This document shows, piece by piece, positions 18,981-28,094 of a stretch of DNA of 64,000 nt. Every line of letters starts with the position of its first letter. Positions within the stretch are counted from its first letter, which is position 1. The position numbers and the translations under genes were made by a program. Below the pieces are notes generated by a model. It worked only from the letters and a program-made list of their open reading frames with translations, ran no database searches and had not been told where the DNA came from. Location of the stretch: assembly GCA_022009975.1 (NCBI GenBank), contig CP091733.1, forward strand, positions 947,001 to 1,011,000, given 5' to 3'. The DNA comes from Phocaeicola vulgatus (GTDB taxonomy: Bacteria > Bacteroidota > Bacteroidia > Bacteroidales > Tannerellaceae).

Positions 18981-20000
18981 ATGACAAGAATAAGATTTGG
19001 TGTGGTGGGAACCAATTTCATCACGGACTGGGTGATTGCCGGAGCCCGTCAGGATGAAAGATTCGAGTTGGTGGCTGTCTGCTCCCGCACGCAAGAACGG
19101 GCAGATGAATTTGCAGCCAAACATCATATTCCTTATACATTCACTTCGTTGGAGGAGATGGCAAGCAGTCCGCTGATTGATGCGGTTTATATCGCTTCTC
19201 CCAATTTCATGCACGCCGGGCAAAGCATCCTTTGCATGAATCACGGGAAGCATGTGCTATGTGAAAAGCCTTTGGCTTCGAATGCGAAGGAGGCGAGGGC
19301 GATGATTGCCGCTTCGGAAGCAAACGGGGTCGCATTGATGGAAGCCATGAAGCCGACATTGACTCCTAACTTCAAAGCGCTGATGGCGGCATTGCCAAAG
19401 GCGGGGACACTGCGCCGTTATTTTGCCTCTTATTGCCAATACTCTTCCCGCTATGACAAATTCAAGGAGGGAATTGTCTTGAATGCTTTCAAACCGGAAT
19501 TGTCCAATGGTGCGATGATGGATATAGGCGTTTATACGATTTATCCGATGGTCGTCTTGTTTGGCAAACCCAAGCGCATCTCTGCGTCCGGGATTTTACT
19601 GGGCAGCGGAGTGGATGGGCAAGGCGCTGTCAACTTTGAATATGACGGGATGAATGCGACAGTGCTTTATTCCAAGATAGCCGATTCCTATTTGCCCACG
19701 GAGATTGAAGGGGAATCCGGCAATTTGACCTTAGACCGAATCAACCAGATTAAGAAAATCACTTGGCAACCTCGTGCGGCTGCTGCATCCGGAAAAGGTG
19801 TCCGGCTTCCCGCAGAAGATATCAGTGCGCCTACTCCGAAGGACGAATATTATTATGAAGTGGCAGAGTTCATTGATTTGGTGAATGCCGGCAAGCGCGA
19901 ATCAGCCATTAACAGCCATCAGAACTCATTGGCGGTTTTGGAAATCATAGACGAAGTGCGGTCCCAATTGGGCGTTGTTTATCCGGCGGACAAGCTATAA
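18981..20000 (+). CDS. Cytoplasmic Gfo/Idh/MocA-family oxidoreductase
   Basis: 339 residues without a signal peptide, unlike the Tat-exported relative at 11623. It has an N-terminal Rossmann segment FGVVGTNFITDW, the family motif CEKPLASNAKEAR near residue 95, and a C-terminal domain with MMDIGVYTIYPMV. Such enzymes oxidise or reduce sugars, inositols or related ketones with NAD(P). The gene has a terminator on its left and an FHA gene 99 bases downstream, so the substrate is not indicated by context. Confidence 0.88.
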   Translation: MTRIRFGVVGTNFITDWVIAGARQDERFELVAVCSRTQERADEFAAKHHIPYTFTSLEEMASSPLIDAVYIASPNFMHAGQSILCMNHGKHVLCEKPLASNAKEARAMIAASEANGVALMEAMKPTLTPNFKALMAALPKAGTLRRYFASYCQYSSRYDKFKEGIVLNAFKPELSNGAMMDIGVYTIYPMVVLFGKPKRISASGILLGSGVDGQGAVNFEYDGMNATVLYSKIADSYLPTEIEGESGNLTLDRINQIKKITWQPRAAAASGKGVRLPAEDISAPTPKDEYYYEVAEFIDLVNAGKRESAINSHQNSLAVLEIIDEVRSQLGVVYPADKL

Positions 20001-20099
20001 CTTTCCATTTATTTGCGGAACTTAATAATTCTTCGTTCCTTTGTGCAAAGATAGTAGGATAAGCGAGGATTTATCCTGTAATAATAATTGATTAAGTAA

Positions 20100-20633
20100 A
20101 TGAAAAGAGTATTTTGTCCCAAGTGCGACCATCAATTGACATTTGATGAAACAAAATATAAGGAAGGGGAAGTTGTCGCATTTGTGTGCCCGCAATGTGC
20201 ATCGCAGTTTAAGATAAAGATTGGCAGAAAAGTTATCCGCACCAAGTCCGGACAGGAAAAAGAGGTGAAAGAGCCGGATTTCTCATGCGGATATATTACG
20301 GTTATCGAGAATAACTTCGCTTTCAAACAGAAGCTCCCGTTAGTCTTGGGCGACAATGTGATTGGAAGAAGGAATAAGGACACCGATGGCGTGGATGTCC
20401 CGATTATCACGAGCGACCCCAGCATGGGGCGGAAACATTGCGTCATCCAAGTGAAGCAGGACAAAGAGGGGAAGTTTGTTTATATGCTTCGTGACTTCCC
20501 AAGTCTGACCGGGACATTCTTGGGCAGTGAGATATTGGGGAATAAAGAGATTGTCCGTATCGAAGATGGAGCCGTTGTGACTTTGGGAGCGACGACATTC
20601 ATATTGCATACTCCTGATGGGGAAAAGGAATAA
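20100..20633 (+). CDS. Zinc-ribbon plus FHA-domain protein
   Basis: 177 residues. An N-terminal zinc ribbon (FCPKCD at the start and CPQCASQ near residue 34) is followed by an FHA domain (about 75-170). The FHA phosphothreonine-binding residues are visible in VIGRRNKD and SMGRKHC, and the end of the fold in VTLGATTFILH. FHA domains read Thr phosphorylation, so this is a likely signalling adaptor in the cytoplasm. It is 27 bases upstream of the protease-like TPR gene and probably forms an operon with it. A -7-like TTCCTTTG lies at about 20035. Confidence 0.87.
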   Translation: MKRVFCPKCDHQLTFDETKYKEGEVVAFVCPQCASQFKIKIGRKVIRTKSGQEKEVKEPDFSCGYITVIENNFAFKQKLPLVLGDNVIGRRNKDTDGVDVPIITSDPSMGRKHCVIQVKQDKEGKFVYMLRDFPSLTGTFLGSEILGNKEIVRIEDGAVVTLGATTFILHTPDGEKE

Positions 20634-20660
20634 TAATCATCAAAATAGAATAATGCCAAA

Positions 20661-22379
20661 ATGAAAAAGATAGTTTGGATTCTCCTTTTGGGAACTTTGG
20701 TCTGGACTGCATTTGCCCAGAAAGCTCCTAAATGGATGGACAAAGAGAAGAAGGCGGTTGTGACTGTCACGACCTATAAAGCCGACGGGACGACTTTGCA
20801 CAACGGAATCGGATTCTTTGTGGACGAAGAGGGGACGATGTTGTCTGCCTATTCTGTGTTTAAAGATGCCCAAAAAGCCATTGTGACGGATGGAAACGGG
20901 GTGACTTATCCCGTCGAGAGAGTGCTCGGTGCAGACGAACTTTATGATGTAATCAAGCTGAAAGTGCGTGCCCCGAAGAAAGTCTCCTATTTGAAAATCG
21001 CTTCCCAACCTTTGTCAACCGGGCAACCGGCTTATTTGTTGCCATTTGTGAAGGGGAAAGAGAAGGTGGCATCCTTTGGAAACGGAAAAGTCGAAGAGGT
21101 CACCAAGCTGAAAGACTCCTATCATTATTATAAGCTATCATTCCCGTTGCAAGTGGATTGGCTCAATGCCCCGGTCTTTAACGAGGCAGGCGAAGTATTT
21201 GGATTGGCTCAAGACGATGCGTCCGGCAAGAAAGAGGCTTCTTACGCTGTCTCCGCTGCTTATGCAAATAGCCTTTCTGTTTCATCAGCCGACGCTTTCA
21301 ATACCATTTATACTTCCATCGGCATCAGGAAAGCTTGGCCGTCCGACCGTGACCAGGCGAAGATTGTCACTTATCTGATGGAGAACACGCAAGACGCCAA
21401 GAACTTTTTGGGATTGCTGGACGATTTTGTATCGACCTTCCCGGATTGGTGGGAGAGTTATTCCCGCCGTGCTGCCCATTATGCTTTCCGCCGGAAAGAG
21501 ATGGCGGCAGATGCTGCGGGTGAAGCCGAATGTTTGGGAAAGGCGAAGGCGGACGAGAAACGTGCTGTCGAATTGGCAACAGACAAGGGCGAGGCTTTAT
21601 ATGATTATGCCCGCTTGATTTATAATGTGGCAGTCTCGGACACGACTTTGGACAATCCGGATTGGAGCTTGACCCGGTCGGAAGAGGTGTTGAAGGAGGC
21701 GATGCAAAAGGGTGACAAACCGGCATTCCACCAGTTGCAAGGCGACATCTATTATTTCCAAGGGAATTATGCGCCGGCTTACGATGAATACATGGTTGTG
21801 AACAAGAGCTCGGAATCAACCGCCAACTCTTGGTTTATGGCAGCCAAGTCGAAATCATTGCAAAGAGGTGCCAACATAGGAGACATCATCCAGTTGTTGG
21901 ACAGTGCGGTCGCGCATTGCGGCAATCCTCTGTCGGCAGAAGCTGCTCCGGTGTTGTTGGAGCGCATAGACTGGCGGTTGCGTTTGATGCAATACAAGGA
22001 AGCCGTGGCAGATTATGACCTCTATTACTTGGCAATGGGCGGAAGAGTAGCGGATGATTTCTATTATTACCGTGAACAAGCCAATTTCCGCATGGACGAT
22101 TTGGAAGGGGCTTTGTCGGATATCCGCCAAGCCATGGCGATTGCCCCGCAAGAGGCGATGTATCCGGCAGAAGAGGCATCCATTCTTATTCGCCAGAAAA
22201 AGTATGAAGAGGCTTTGAATAGTTTGGATAAGGCGATTGCGCTTGTCCCGGATTTCGCAGCTTGCTATCGCCTGCGAGGGGTTTGTTATCAGCGGATGGG
22301 AAAAGAGGCAGAAGCCAAAGCCGCTTTGGAAAAAGCGAAAGAGTTGGGCGACCCGACAGCAGGGAAATTGCTCAAGTGA
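20661..22379 (+). CDS. Secreted trypsin-like pseudoprotease with TPR domain
   Basis: 572 residues: signal peptide (1-19), a trypsin/HtrA-like domain (about 25-215) and a C-terminal TPR region (about 300-570). The segment GIGFFVDEEGTMLSAYSVFK aligns with the usual catalytic-His region but has Ser where His should be. Where the nucleophile Ser lies in GNSGGP it reads DWLNAPVFN. Both catalytic residues are thus absent, and the domain is probably a binding module. The TPRs (for example IRQKKYEEALNSLDKAIAL) suggest a scaffold role. It pairs with the FHA gene and is ended by a repeat-type terminator at 22401. Confidence 0.85.
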   Translation: MKKIVWILLLGTLVWTAFAQKAPKWMDKEKKAVVTVTTYKADGTTLHNGIGFFVDEEGTMLSAYSVFKDAQKAIVTDGNGVTYPVERVLGADELYDVIKLKVRAPKKVSYLKIASQPLSTGQPAYLLPFVKGKEKVASFGNGKVEEVTKLKDSYHYYKLSFPLQVDWLNAPVFNEAGEVFGLAQDDASGKKEASYAVSAAYANSLSVSSADAFNTIYTSIGIRKAWPSDRDQAKIVTYLMENTQDAKNFLGLLDDFVSTFPDWWESYSRRAAHYAFRRKEMAADAAGEAECLGKAKADEKRAVELATDKGEALYDYARLIYNVAVSDTTLDNPDWSLTRSEEVLKEAMQKGDKPAFHQLQGDIYYFQGNYAPAYDEYMVVNKSSESTANSWFMAAKSKSLQRGANIGDIIQLLDSAVAHCGNPLSAEAAPVLLERIDWRLRLMQYKEAVADYDLYYLAMGGRVADDFYYYREQANFRMDDLEGALSDIRQAMAIAPQEAMYPAEEASILIRQKKYEEALNSLDKAIALVPDFAACYRLRGVCYQRMGKEAEAKAALEKAKELGDPTAGKLLK

Positions 22380-22400
22380 CAAGATTATTTAATAAGATAA

Positions 22401-22441
22401 AAGGCGGTGTGTCAAATGGTTATGATGGCACACCGCCTTTT
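22401..22441 (+). terminator. Family A repeat acting as terminator
   Basis: GGCGGTGTGTCA and TGGCACACCGCC enclose a short loop and are followed by TTTTGTTTT. It lies 22 bases after the stop of the TPR gene, a clear intrinsic terminator made from the dispersed repeat. Confidence 0.8.
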
Positions 22442-22501
22442 GTTTTGCCGCCTTTTGGCAACGTCAGCATTCGTCAAATATTAGAAGTTGGGCACGAGAT
22501 A

Positions 22502-22602
22502 AAACATACCGTTGTTTTTCCAAAAACGTCCAATGTTTTTTTGAAAACGTCCAATGTTTTTTGAAAAACATCCGATGTTTTTTTCAAAACAACGGTATGT
22601 TT
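22502..22602. repeat. Repeat family B palindrome
   Basis: Outer arms AAACATACCGTTGTTTT and AAAACAACGGTATGTTT are perfect 17-base inverted copies. Between them lie two AAAACGTCCAATGTTTTT units and one variant on the other strand (AAAAACATCCGATGTTTTT). The other bases between 22442 and 22729 hold no gene. Confidence 0.85.
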
Positions 22603-22729
22603 ATTTTTCAAAATAATCGTTGTTTTAAGCTGTCTGGAAATATCCAATTTTCCATGATTATGCACTCTTCTTTCCAGAACGTCTAATGTTAAAAAAAACG
22701 GGGTTTGGTTCGAAAATGTAATATTTGTG

Positions 22730-22761
22730 TTTGCCTAAATAATAATTCTTTAATATATTTG
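22730..22761 (+). promoter_or_regulatory. Promoter of the second susCD operon
   Basis: TTTG (22730-22733), a 20-base spacer and TATATTTG (22754-22761) match both Bacteroidetes boxes exactly. It leaves a leader of about 100 bases before the susC ATG. Confidence 0.8.
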
Positions 22762-22870
22762 CCGCCGTTTTTTTGGAATTATAAATTATTTTAATTATAT
22801 CCCATAAACCAATGAATAGATAGTTTAGGTTTTGCTAAATCTAAAGTTAATTAAAAATTTACAAGTAGTT

Positions 22871-25800
22871 ATGGATTACATTAAGACGCCTTTTACTTCA
22901 AAGATGCTATTATCTTTGCTTATGGCTGGCTCTATCAGCGGTGCGTATGCAGAATCAAGCATTGGTGTGTTGGAGAAAAGTTTGCCTGTAATCAACCAGA
23001 GTAATGGTTCCGTTACAGGTGTGGTGACAGATGAAATGGGACCCGTGATTGGAGCTTCCGTTGTAGTAAAAGGAACAACCAACGGCACAGTGACCGACAT
23101 GGATGGAAAGTTCACCATTTCGGGAGTGAGCAAGGGAGCAGTGCTCCAGATTTCTTATGTGGGCTATCAGACACAAGAAGTTGTTTGGAATGGCCGTGGA
23201 GTGTTGAACATCCAGTTGCAGAGCGACTCACAGGACTTGGACGAAGTGGTAGTCGTTGCCTATGGAACAACCAAGAAATCCTCTTTCACGGGATCTGCCA
23301 GCGTGGTTAAGTCAGAGCAGTTGGAAAAGATTTCCGGAACAGGTTTCGCTGAAGCATTGCAGGGAATGAGTGCCGGTGTCAACGTCTCCAACAACGAAGG
23401 AAACCCGGGTGGTGACACTCGTATCCAGATTCGTGGTATCAGCTCCATGTCAGGACAATCTTCTCCGTTGATTATCGTGGACGGAATGCCTTATGATGGC
23501 AGTTTGAACACAATCGCCCCGACTGATATTGAATCTATGACAGTGTTGAAGGATGCTGCAGCTGCTTCTTTGTATGGTTCTCGTGCAGCCAACGGTGTTG
23601 TGGTTGTGACTACCAAAAAAGGTAAATCCGGCAAGCCGACTCTTAACTTCCGCGGTGCTTGGGGAACTTCCGACAATGCGGTGAAGAATCCGGTGAAGGC
23701 TGACCCATATCAACAATTGACAAATACTTGGCAAGCTATTTACAACGATAAATATTATTTGGAAGGTTTGGACCCGAAAGCTGCCGGCGATTATGCTTCA
23801 CAGACAGTTTTGGGCCACATGGTCAATCCTCGTGTCAACTCAAAAGGCGAAACAGTTTATGTGACTCCGTTTAAGTGGACGGGCGACGCTTCCAACTATG
23901 TCTTGCACGATGGCAACGGCAATGGTTATGTGAATCCGAACTTGGAAATGGTTTGGGATGAGAGCGACTACGATTGGTACGGAGCTGTCTTTTCACGCAA
24001 GTTGCGCCAAGATTACGGAATCGACTTGAGCGGTGCCACAGAGAACGGAAAGACACAATACTTCACCTCTCTCTCTTTCTTGGATGATAAAGGTTATGCC
24101 AACCAGCAATACTACAAACGTTATTCATTCCGTGCGAACGTGACCAGCGAAATCACCAACTGGTTGCAGATGGGCGGAAGCTTGGCTTATTCTTATTACC
24201 GCCAGAACAACTCAGGAGCCAACCGTGCCTTGGTATTCTCCAACACGTTGAACTCTCCGTGGTTGAGAAACGAAGATAACACGGCATGGTACACATCCCA
24301 AAAGACTGGCGAGCGCATCTATGACTTTGCGGAAAACAGTGCCAACTTCTTCGGAATCCACGTGTTGAACAATGCGGGCGACTACTGGAACAACCCGAAC
24401 GATGATAACTTCGACAACTACGATGGCAACATGGTGACTGCCCATTACTTCGCAGACTTCAAATTGCCGTTCGACTTGAAGTTCAAGACTGCTGTCAATT
24501 TGGATGACATCACCAAGAGCAGATACACCTACGATTCCGCTATTCACGGTGAAGGTCAGATGAAGCCTTATGGTGTGACAGTCCGCACTTCCGGAGGTTC
24601 TGCTTCCCGTTCCAATTGGAGGACAACCTCATTGACTTGGAACAATGTGTTGAACTGGGACAAGACATTCGGTGACAACACATTCAACGTGATGTTGGGT
24701 CATGAGTTATATTCATACAACAAGACTTACAACTATTCATACGGTGAAGGCATCATGCAGATGGACCAATATGAATTGTCATCTACAACCACCAACTGGG
24801 CAACCGATTCATGGCGCAACCGTTATACTTTGTTGTCATTCTTCGGCAAGATTGATTACAACTACATGAACAAGTATTACTTGTCCGCTTCCATGCGTCG
24901 TGATGGTTCTTCCCGTTTCCACCCGGATAGCCGTTGGGGTAACTTCTTCTCCGTTGGTGCTTCTTGGCGTCTTTCCAAAGAGAAGTTCTTAGAAGACCAG
25001 ACATGGATTGACAACTTGTCCCTCCGTGGCAGTTATGGTACTTCCGGTAACGATAAGTTGATTCCGCGAAACACAAGCAGCGGTTATACTTCTGCCGATG
25101 AGGAAATCTTGTATGCTTACCAAGGCTACTACATGACAAACCCATTATACGGACAGGCTGGTTATAAGCCTAAGACAATGGCTACTCCGGATTTGAAGTG
25201 GGAAAAGAACGAACAGTATAACGTTGCGGTGGACTTCTCATTCTGGAATCGCTTTAACGGTACAATCGAGTTCTATACCCGAAACTCCAAAGACTTGTTG
25301 TATTACAAGCAGCTTCCGTTGTCTGCACAGATTGGTGATGCGAACGGTTACAACACCAACTTGGGTAATATCCGCAACCGAGGTATTGAAATCACTTTGG
25401 GAGCGACTGCCATCAAGACAAACGACTTCCAATGGAATGTTGACTTCAACCTTTCTACTTTGAAGAACGAAGTGACCTATTTGCCGGACGGAGCTTACAC
25501 TTATTCAAGCCGTGGAGCAGGTTACAAATTGGATGAAGGCCATTCCATCTTCGAATTCTTCATGGTCAAGAACGCTGGTGTCAACCCTGAAAACGGTAAT
25601 ATGCGTTATTGGATCCAAGACGGCAATGGCGGATGGAAGACAACCGAGAAATATTCTGATGTGACTGTCAATGACTACCAGTGGTGCGGCACAGCCATTC
25701 CAACAGTATTCGGTTCATTGACCAATACATTCAAATACAAAGACTTCGACTTGTCATTCATGTGGTATGCTTCATTCGGTTCTTACATGTGGGACTACCA

Positions 25801-26215
25801 GTATTTGGAACGCACGACAGTCCGTGACGGTGTCGGTGTCATCCAGGACTTGGTTGAAGGCAAAGTATGGCAGAAACCGGGCGACAATGCTGAATTCCCT
25901 CGTTGGTCTGCTTCCAACTATGGCGACACTCGCCGCAACTCAGACTTCTACTTGTTCAAGAACAATTACTGGCGTTTGAGAAACTTGACATTCGGTTATA
26001 CGTTGCCACGCCAATTGACACGCAAGGTGGGAATCTCCAACGCCCGCGTCTATTTGTCTGGCGATAACTTGTGGACACTCGGTGCGGCTGCTAAACGCCA
26101 CACAGAACCGGAAACGGGTATGACTGGTAACAACTACAACGGAAATGCCGATACCGACAATGGTGTACAAGGTTCAAGACGTGTTTACATGGCAGGTATT
26201 CAAGTTACATTCTAA
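22871..26215 (+). CDS. SusC-like TonB-dependent outer-membrane transporter 2
   Basis: 1114 residues from the ATG at 22871, which gives a proper signal peptide (SGAYA); the frame is open upstream to 22832. A carboxypeptidase-like domain (GVVTDEMGPVIGASVV to SYVGY) is followed by DLDEVVVVAYG, then the plug with IRGISSMSGQSSPLIIVDG and DAAAASLYGSRAANGV, and a barrel ending AGIQVTF. It imports a ligand bound by the SusD partner 9 bases downstream. Compared with transporter 1 the plug keeps the more usual IRG and SRAANG forms. No enzyme in the same direction shares its operon, so the ligand is unknown. Confidence 0.95.
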   Translation: MDYIKTPFTSKMLLSLLMAGSISGAYAESSIGVLEKSLPVINQSNGSVTGVVTDEMGPVIGASVVVKGTTNGTVTDMDGKFTISGVSKGAVLQISYVGYQTQEVVWNGRGVLNIQLQSDSQDLDEVVVVAYGTTKKSSFTGSASVVKSEQLEKISGTGFAEALQGMSAGVNVSNNEGNPGGDTRIQIRGISSMSGQSSPLIIVDGMPYDGSLNTIAPTDIESMTVLKDAAAASLYGSRAANGVVVVTTKKGKSGKPTLNFRGAWGTSDNAVKNPVKADPYQQLTNTWQAIYNDKYYLEGLDPKAAGDYASQTVLGHMVNPRVNSKGETVYVTPFKWTGDASNYVLHDGNGNGYVNPNLEMVWDESDYDWYGAVFSRKLRQDYGIDLSGATENGKTQYFTSLSFLDDKGYANQQYYKRYSFRANVTSEITNWLQMGGSLAYSYYRQNNSGANRALVFSNTLNSPWLRNEDNTAWYTSQKTGERIYDFAENSANFFGIHVLNNAGDYWNNPNDDNFDNYDGNMVTAHYFADFKLPFDLKFKTAVNLDDITKSRYTYDSAIHGEGQMKPYGVTVRTSGGSASRSNWRTTSLTWNNVLNWDKTFGDNTFNVMLGHELYSYNKTYNYSYGEGIMQMDQYELSSTTTNWATDSWRNRYTLLSFFGKIDYNYMNKYYLSASMRRDGSSRFHPDSRWGNFFSVGASWRLSKEKFLEDQTWIDNLSLRGSYGTSGNDKLIPRNTSSGYTSADEEILYAYQGYYMTNPLYGQAGYKPKTMATPDLKWEKNEQYNVAVDFSFWNRFNGTIEFYTRNSKDLLYYKQLPLSAQIGDANGYNTNLGNIRNRGIEITLGATAIKTNDFQWNVDFNLSTLKNEVTYLPDGAYTYSSRGAGYKLDEGHSIFEFFMVKNAGVNPENGNMRYWIQDGNGGWKTTEKYSDVTVNDYQWCGTAIPTVFGSLTNTFKYKDFDLSFMWYASFGSYMWDYQYLERTTVRDGVGVIQDLVEGKVWQKPGDNAEFPRWSASNYGDTRRNSDFYLFKNNYWRLRNLTFGYTLPRQLTRKVGISNARVYLSGDNLWTLGAAAKRHTEPETGMTGNNYNGNADTDNGVQGSRRVYMAGIQVTF

Positions 26216-26223
26216 AGCATTAA

Positions 26224-27891
26224 ATGAGATATGAAAAAATGATATATAAATCAGTAAAATATATAACAGTTGCTCTTCTTGCCTTATCGTTGACCAACTG
26301 TAACGACGACTTGACAACTCGCTCTTCTGTTGACGTGGACGAGGAGGTTATTCTTTCCAGCACGACTGGATTGAACATGGCGTTGAGATCGGCTTATCAC
26401 TATGCGTTGATGGGCGGTGAAGATGCGAAAGGCAGCCAGAATGATATTTGCTATGCCGGAGTTTCCGGTCTGGCTACTTGGTTTGACGCTTCCGGTGCGG
26501 ATATCGTTTGTTTCAAGAACTACGGTGGTTCGCAGGAGGATGCCAACTTTTACTCTCCCGACCGCACTCGCTCCAATGGTGCTTATTCAAAGCGCATCTG
26601 GACAAACTTCTACAAGATTATCAACCAGTGCAACGTCATCATCGACGCACTTCCTAACGCAACGGGAACTGATGCGGAAAAGCAGGAGTTGAAAGGACAG
26701 GCTTTGACTTTGCGTGGCATGAGCTATTTCGTGTTGCTGACCACTTACCAGCAGACTTACGCCATCGCAAAAGACAAACGCGGTGTTATTTTGCGTACCA
26801 GTGCTTCTGACCCGGCTTCTAAGAGCTTCTCTACAGTTGCGGAAGGTTATCAGCAAGCCATTTCCGACTTGAAAGAGGGCGCATCTCTGTTGTCATCTTT
26901 CGAGAGGACGGAGAAATGGCAGGTGAATACGGAAGTTGCCAACGGTTATTTGGCTCGTGCCTACCAAGTGATGGGCGACTGGCAGAATGCTTACACGGCT
27001 GCCAAGAGCGTCTATGACAACCACTCTTTGATGAGCAAGGCTGAATGGTGCAGCGGCTTCGACAATATGATGAGCAGTAACAACCCTGAATTGGTTTGGG
27101 GTGTGAAGTTCACCAACGTGTCTAACATCGGTTCCAACACCATTTTCAACTTGTGGTACAACCAGGACCCAAGTTATGGCGAAGGCATGACACAGGGACC
27201 TATTTATAACTTCATCAACTTCTTCGTGGATCAGCAATATGTGGATTTGTTTGACGGATCGGATTATCGTGGAACGAAATGCACAAAGACTGCTGGTGTG
27301 ACTGACGCGGATGAAAAGCCTGTCATGTTTTGGCATCGTACTGCCAATGGCGACATGGAAGTGAAAGCGAAATGGGCTTACAACAAGTTCAAATATTATG
27401 GCGATGCAAACGGTGCTCCTCAAGGACATACTTATCCTGAAGTTTCATTGATGCGTAGCGCAGAGATGTTGTTGATCATGGCGGAAGCACAAGCCAACTT
27501 GGGAAATACGACTGAGGCATTGGCAGATTTGAACAAGTTGCAGAATGCTCGTGAGGTGGCTAAACCGACTACCACGACTGCCAAGGACGACCTGTTGGAG
27601 GCTATTTATGTGGAACGCCGCAAAGAGCTGTTGGGCGAAGGCGTGACTGGAACATACGATTTGCTCCGCTTGCAGAAGCCTTTGGTCCGTTATGCTTCAT
27701 CTGCTACCAATCCTGCCGGCCACTTCTCTTATTCAATGCTTTATCTGGATGGTTACAATGGTTCGGATGCGCAGCCGGTGGGACGCTTGGCATCTAACGA
27801 CTATCGTTTCATCAACCAGATTCCTGAATTGGAGTTGACCAACAACGAAGCTATCAGCCAGTCTGACCAGAATCCGTTCAGCGGTCAATAA
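26224..27891 (+). CDS. SusD-like substrate-binding lipoprotein 2
   Basis: 555 residues with a lipoprotein signal (LALSLTNC). The ATG at 26239 is an alternative start that keeps the same signal. The SusD fold is seen in LKGQALTLRGMSYFVLLTTY, SLMRSAEMLLIMAEAQANLG and YVERRKELLGEGVTGTYDLLR, where the helix usually reads ERRRELAFEG. It is the surface partner of transporter 2, and the operon ends after it at the family A repeat at 27948. Confidence 0.94.
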   Translation: MRYEKMIYKSVKYITVALLALSLTNCNDDLTTRSSVDVDEEVILSSTTGLNMALRSAYHYALMGGEDAKGSQNDICYAGVSGLATWFDASGADIVCFKNYGGSQEDANFYSPDRTRSNGAYSKRIWTNFYKIINQCNVIIDALPNATGTDAEKQELKGQALTLRGMSYFVLLTTYQQTYAIAKDKRGVILRTSASDPASKSFSTVAEGYQQAISDLKEGASLLSSFERTEKWQVNTEVANGYLARAYQVMGDWQNAYTAAKSVYDNHSLMSKAEWCSGFDNMMSSNNPELVWGVKFTNVSNIGSNTIFNLWYNQDPSYGEGMTQGPIYNFINFFVDQQYVDLFDGSDYRGTKCTKTAGVTDADEKPVMFWHRTANGDMEVKAKWAYNKFKYYGDANGAPQGHTYPEVSLMRSAEMLLIMAEAQANLGNTTEALADLNKLQNAREVAKPTTTTAKDDLLEAIYVERRKELLGEGVTGTYDLLRLQKPLVRYASSATNPAGHFSYSMLYLDGYNGSDAQPVGRLASNDYRFINQIPELELTNNEAISQSDQNPFSGQ

Positions 27892-27947
27892 CCGGCTTGG
27901 AAATGACTTACCTTTAGGAAACGAAGCGTTTATTTATTAATAATAAT

Positions 27948-28075
27948 GGGCGGGGCTGTGTCAAAACGAAAGTTTTGATGCAGCCCCTTTAAGATGTGTC
28001 AGAATTAGCAAAATGTAAGGCTCTGAGGTCGAATTCCGAAAGTAACGCAGCAGTTTGCAATTATGACACACCGCC
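27948..28075. repeat. Long family A repeat (128 bases)
   Basis: It begins GGGCGGGGCTGTGTCAAAAC and ends AATTATGACACACCGCC. An inner hairpin (GGGGCTG...CAGCCCC) is followed by TTTAAGATGTGTCAGAATT and AACGCAGCAGTTTGCAATT, both shared with the inverted copy at 41384. It separates susD from the M28 gene. Confidence 0.8.
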
Positions 28076-28094
28076 GTTCTTTTTTGATATTACG

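Noticed and set aside
5428..27891. Recent duplication of one susCD operon to give the other
   Set aside because: The two SusC proteins differ clearly in plug and barrel and the SusD proteins share only family motifs, so they are old paralogues.
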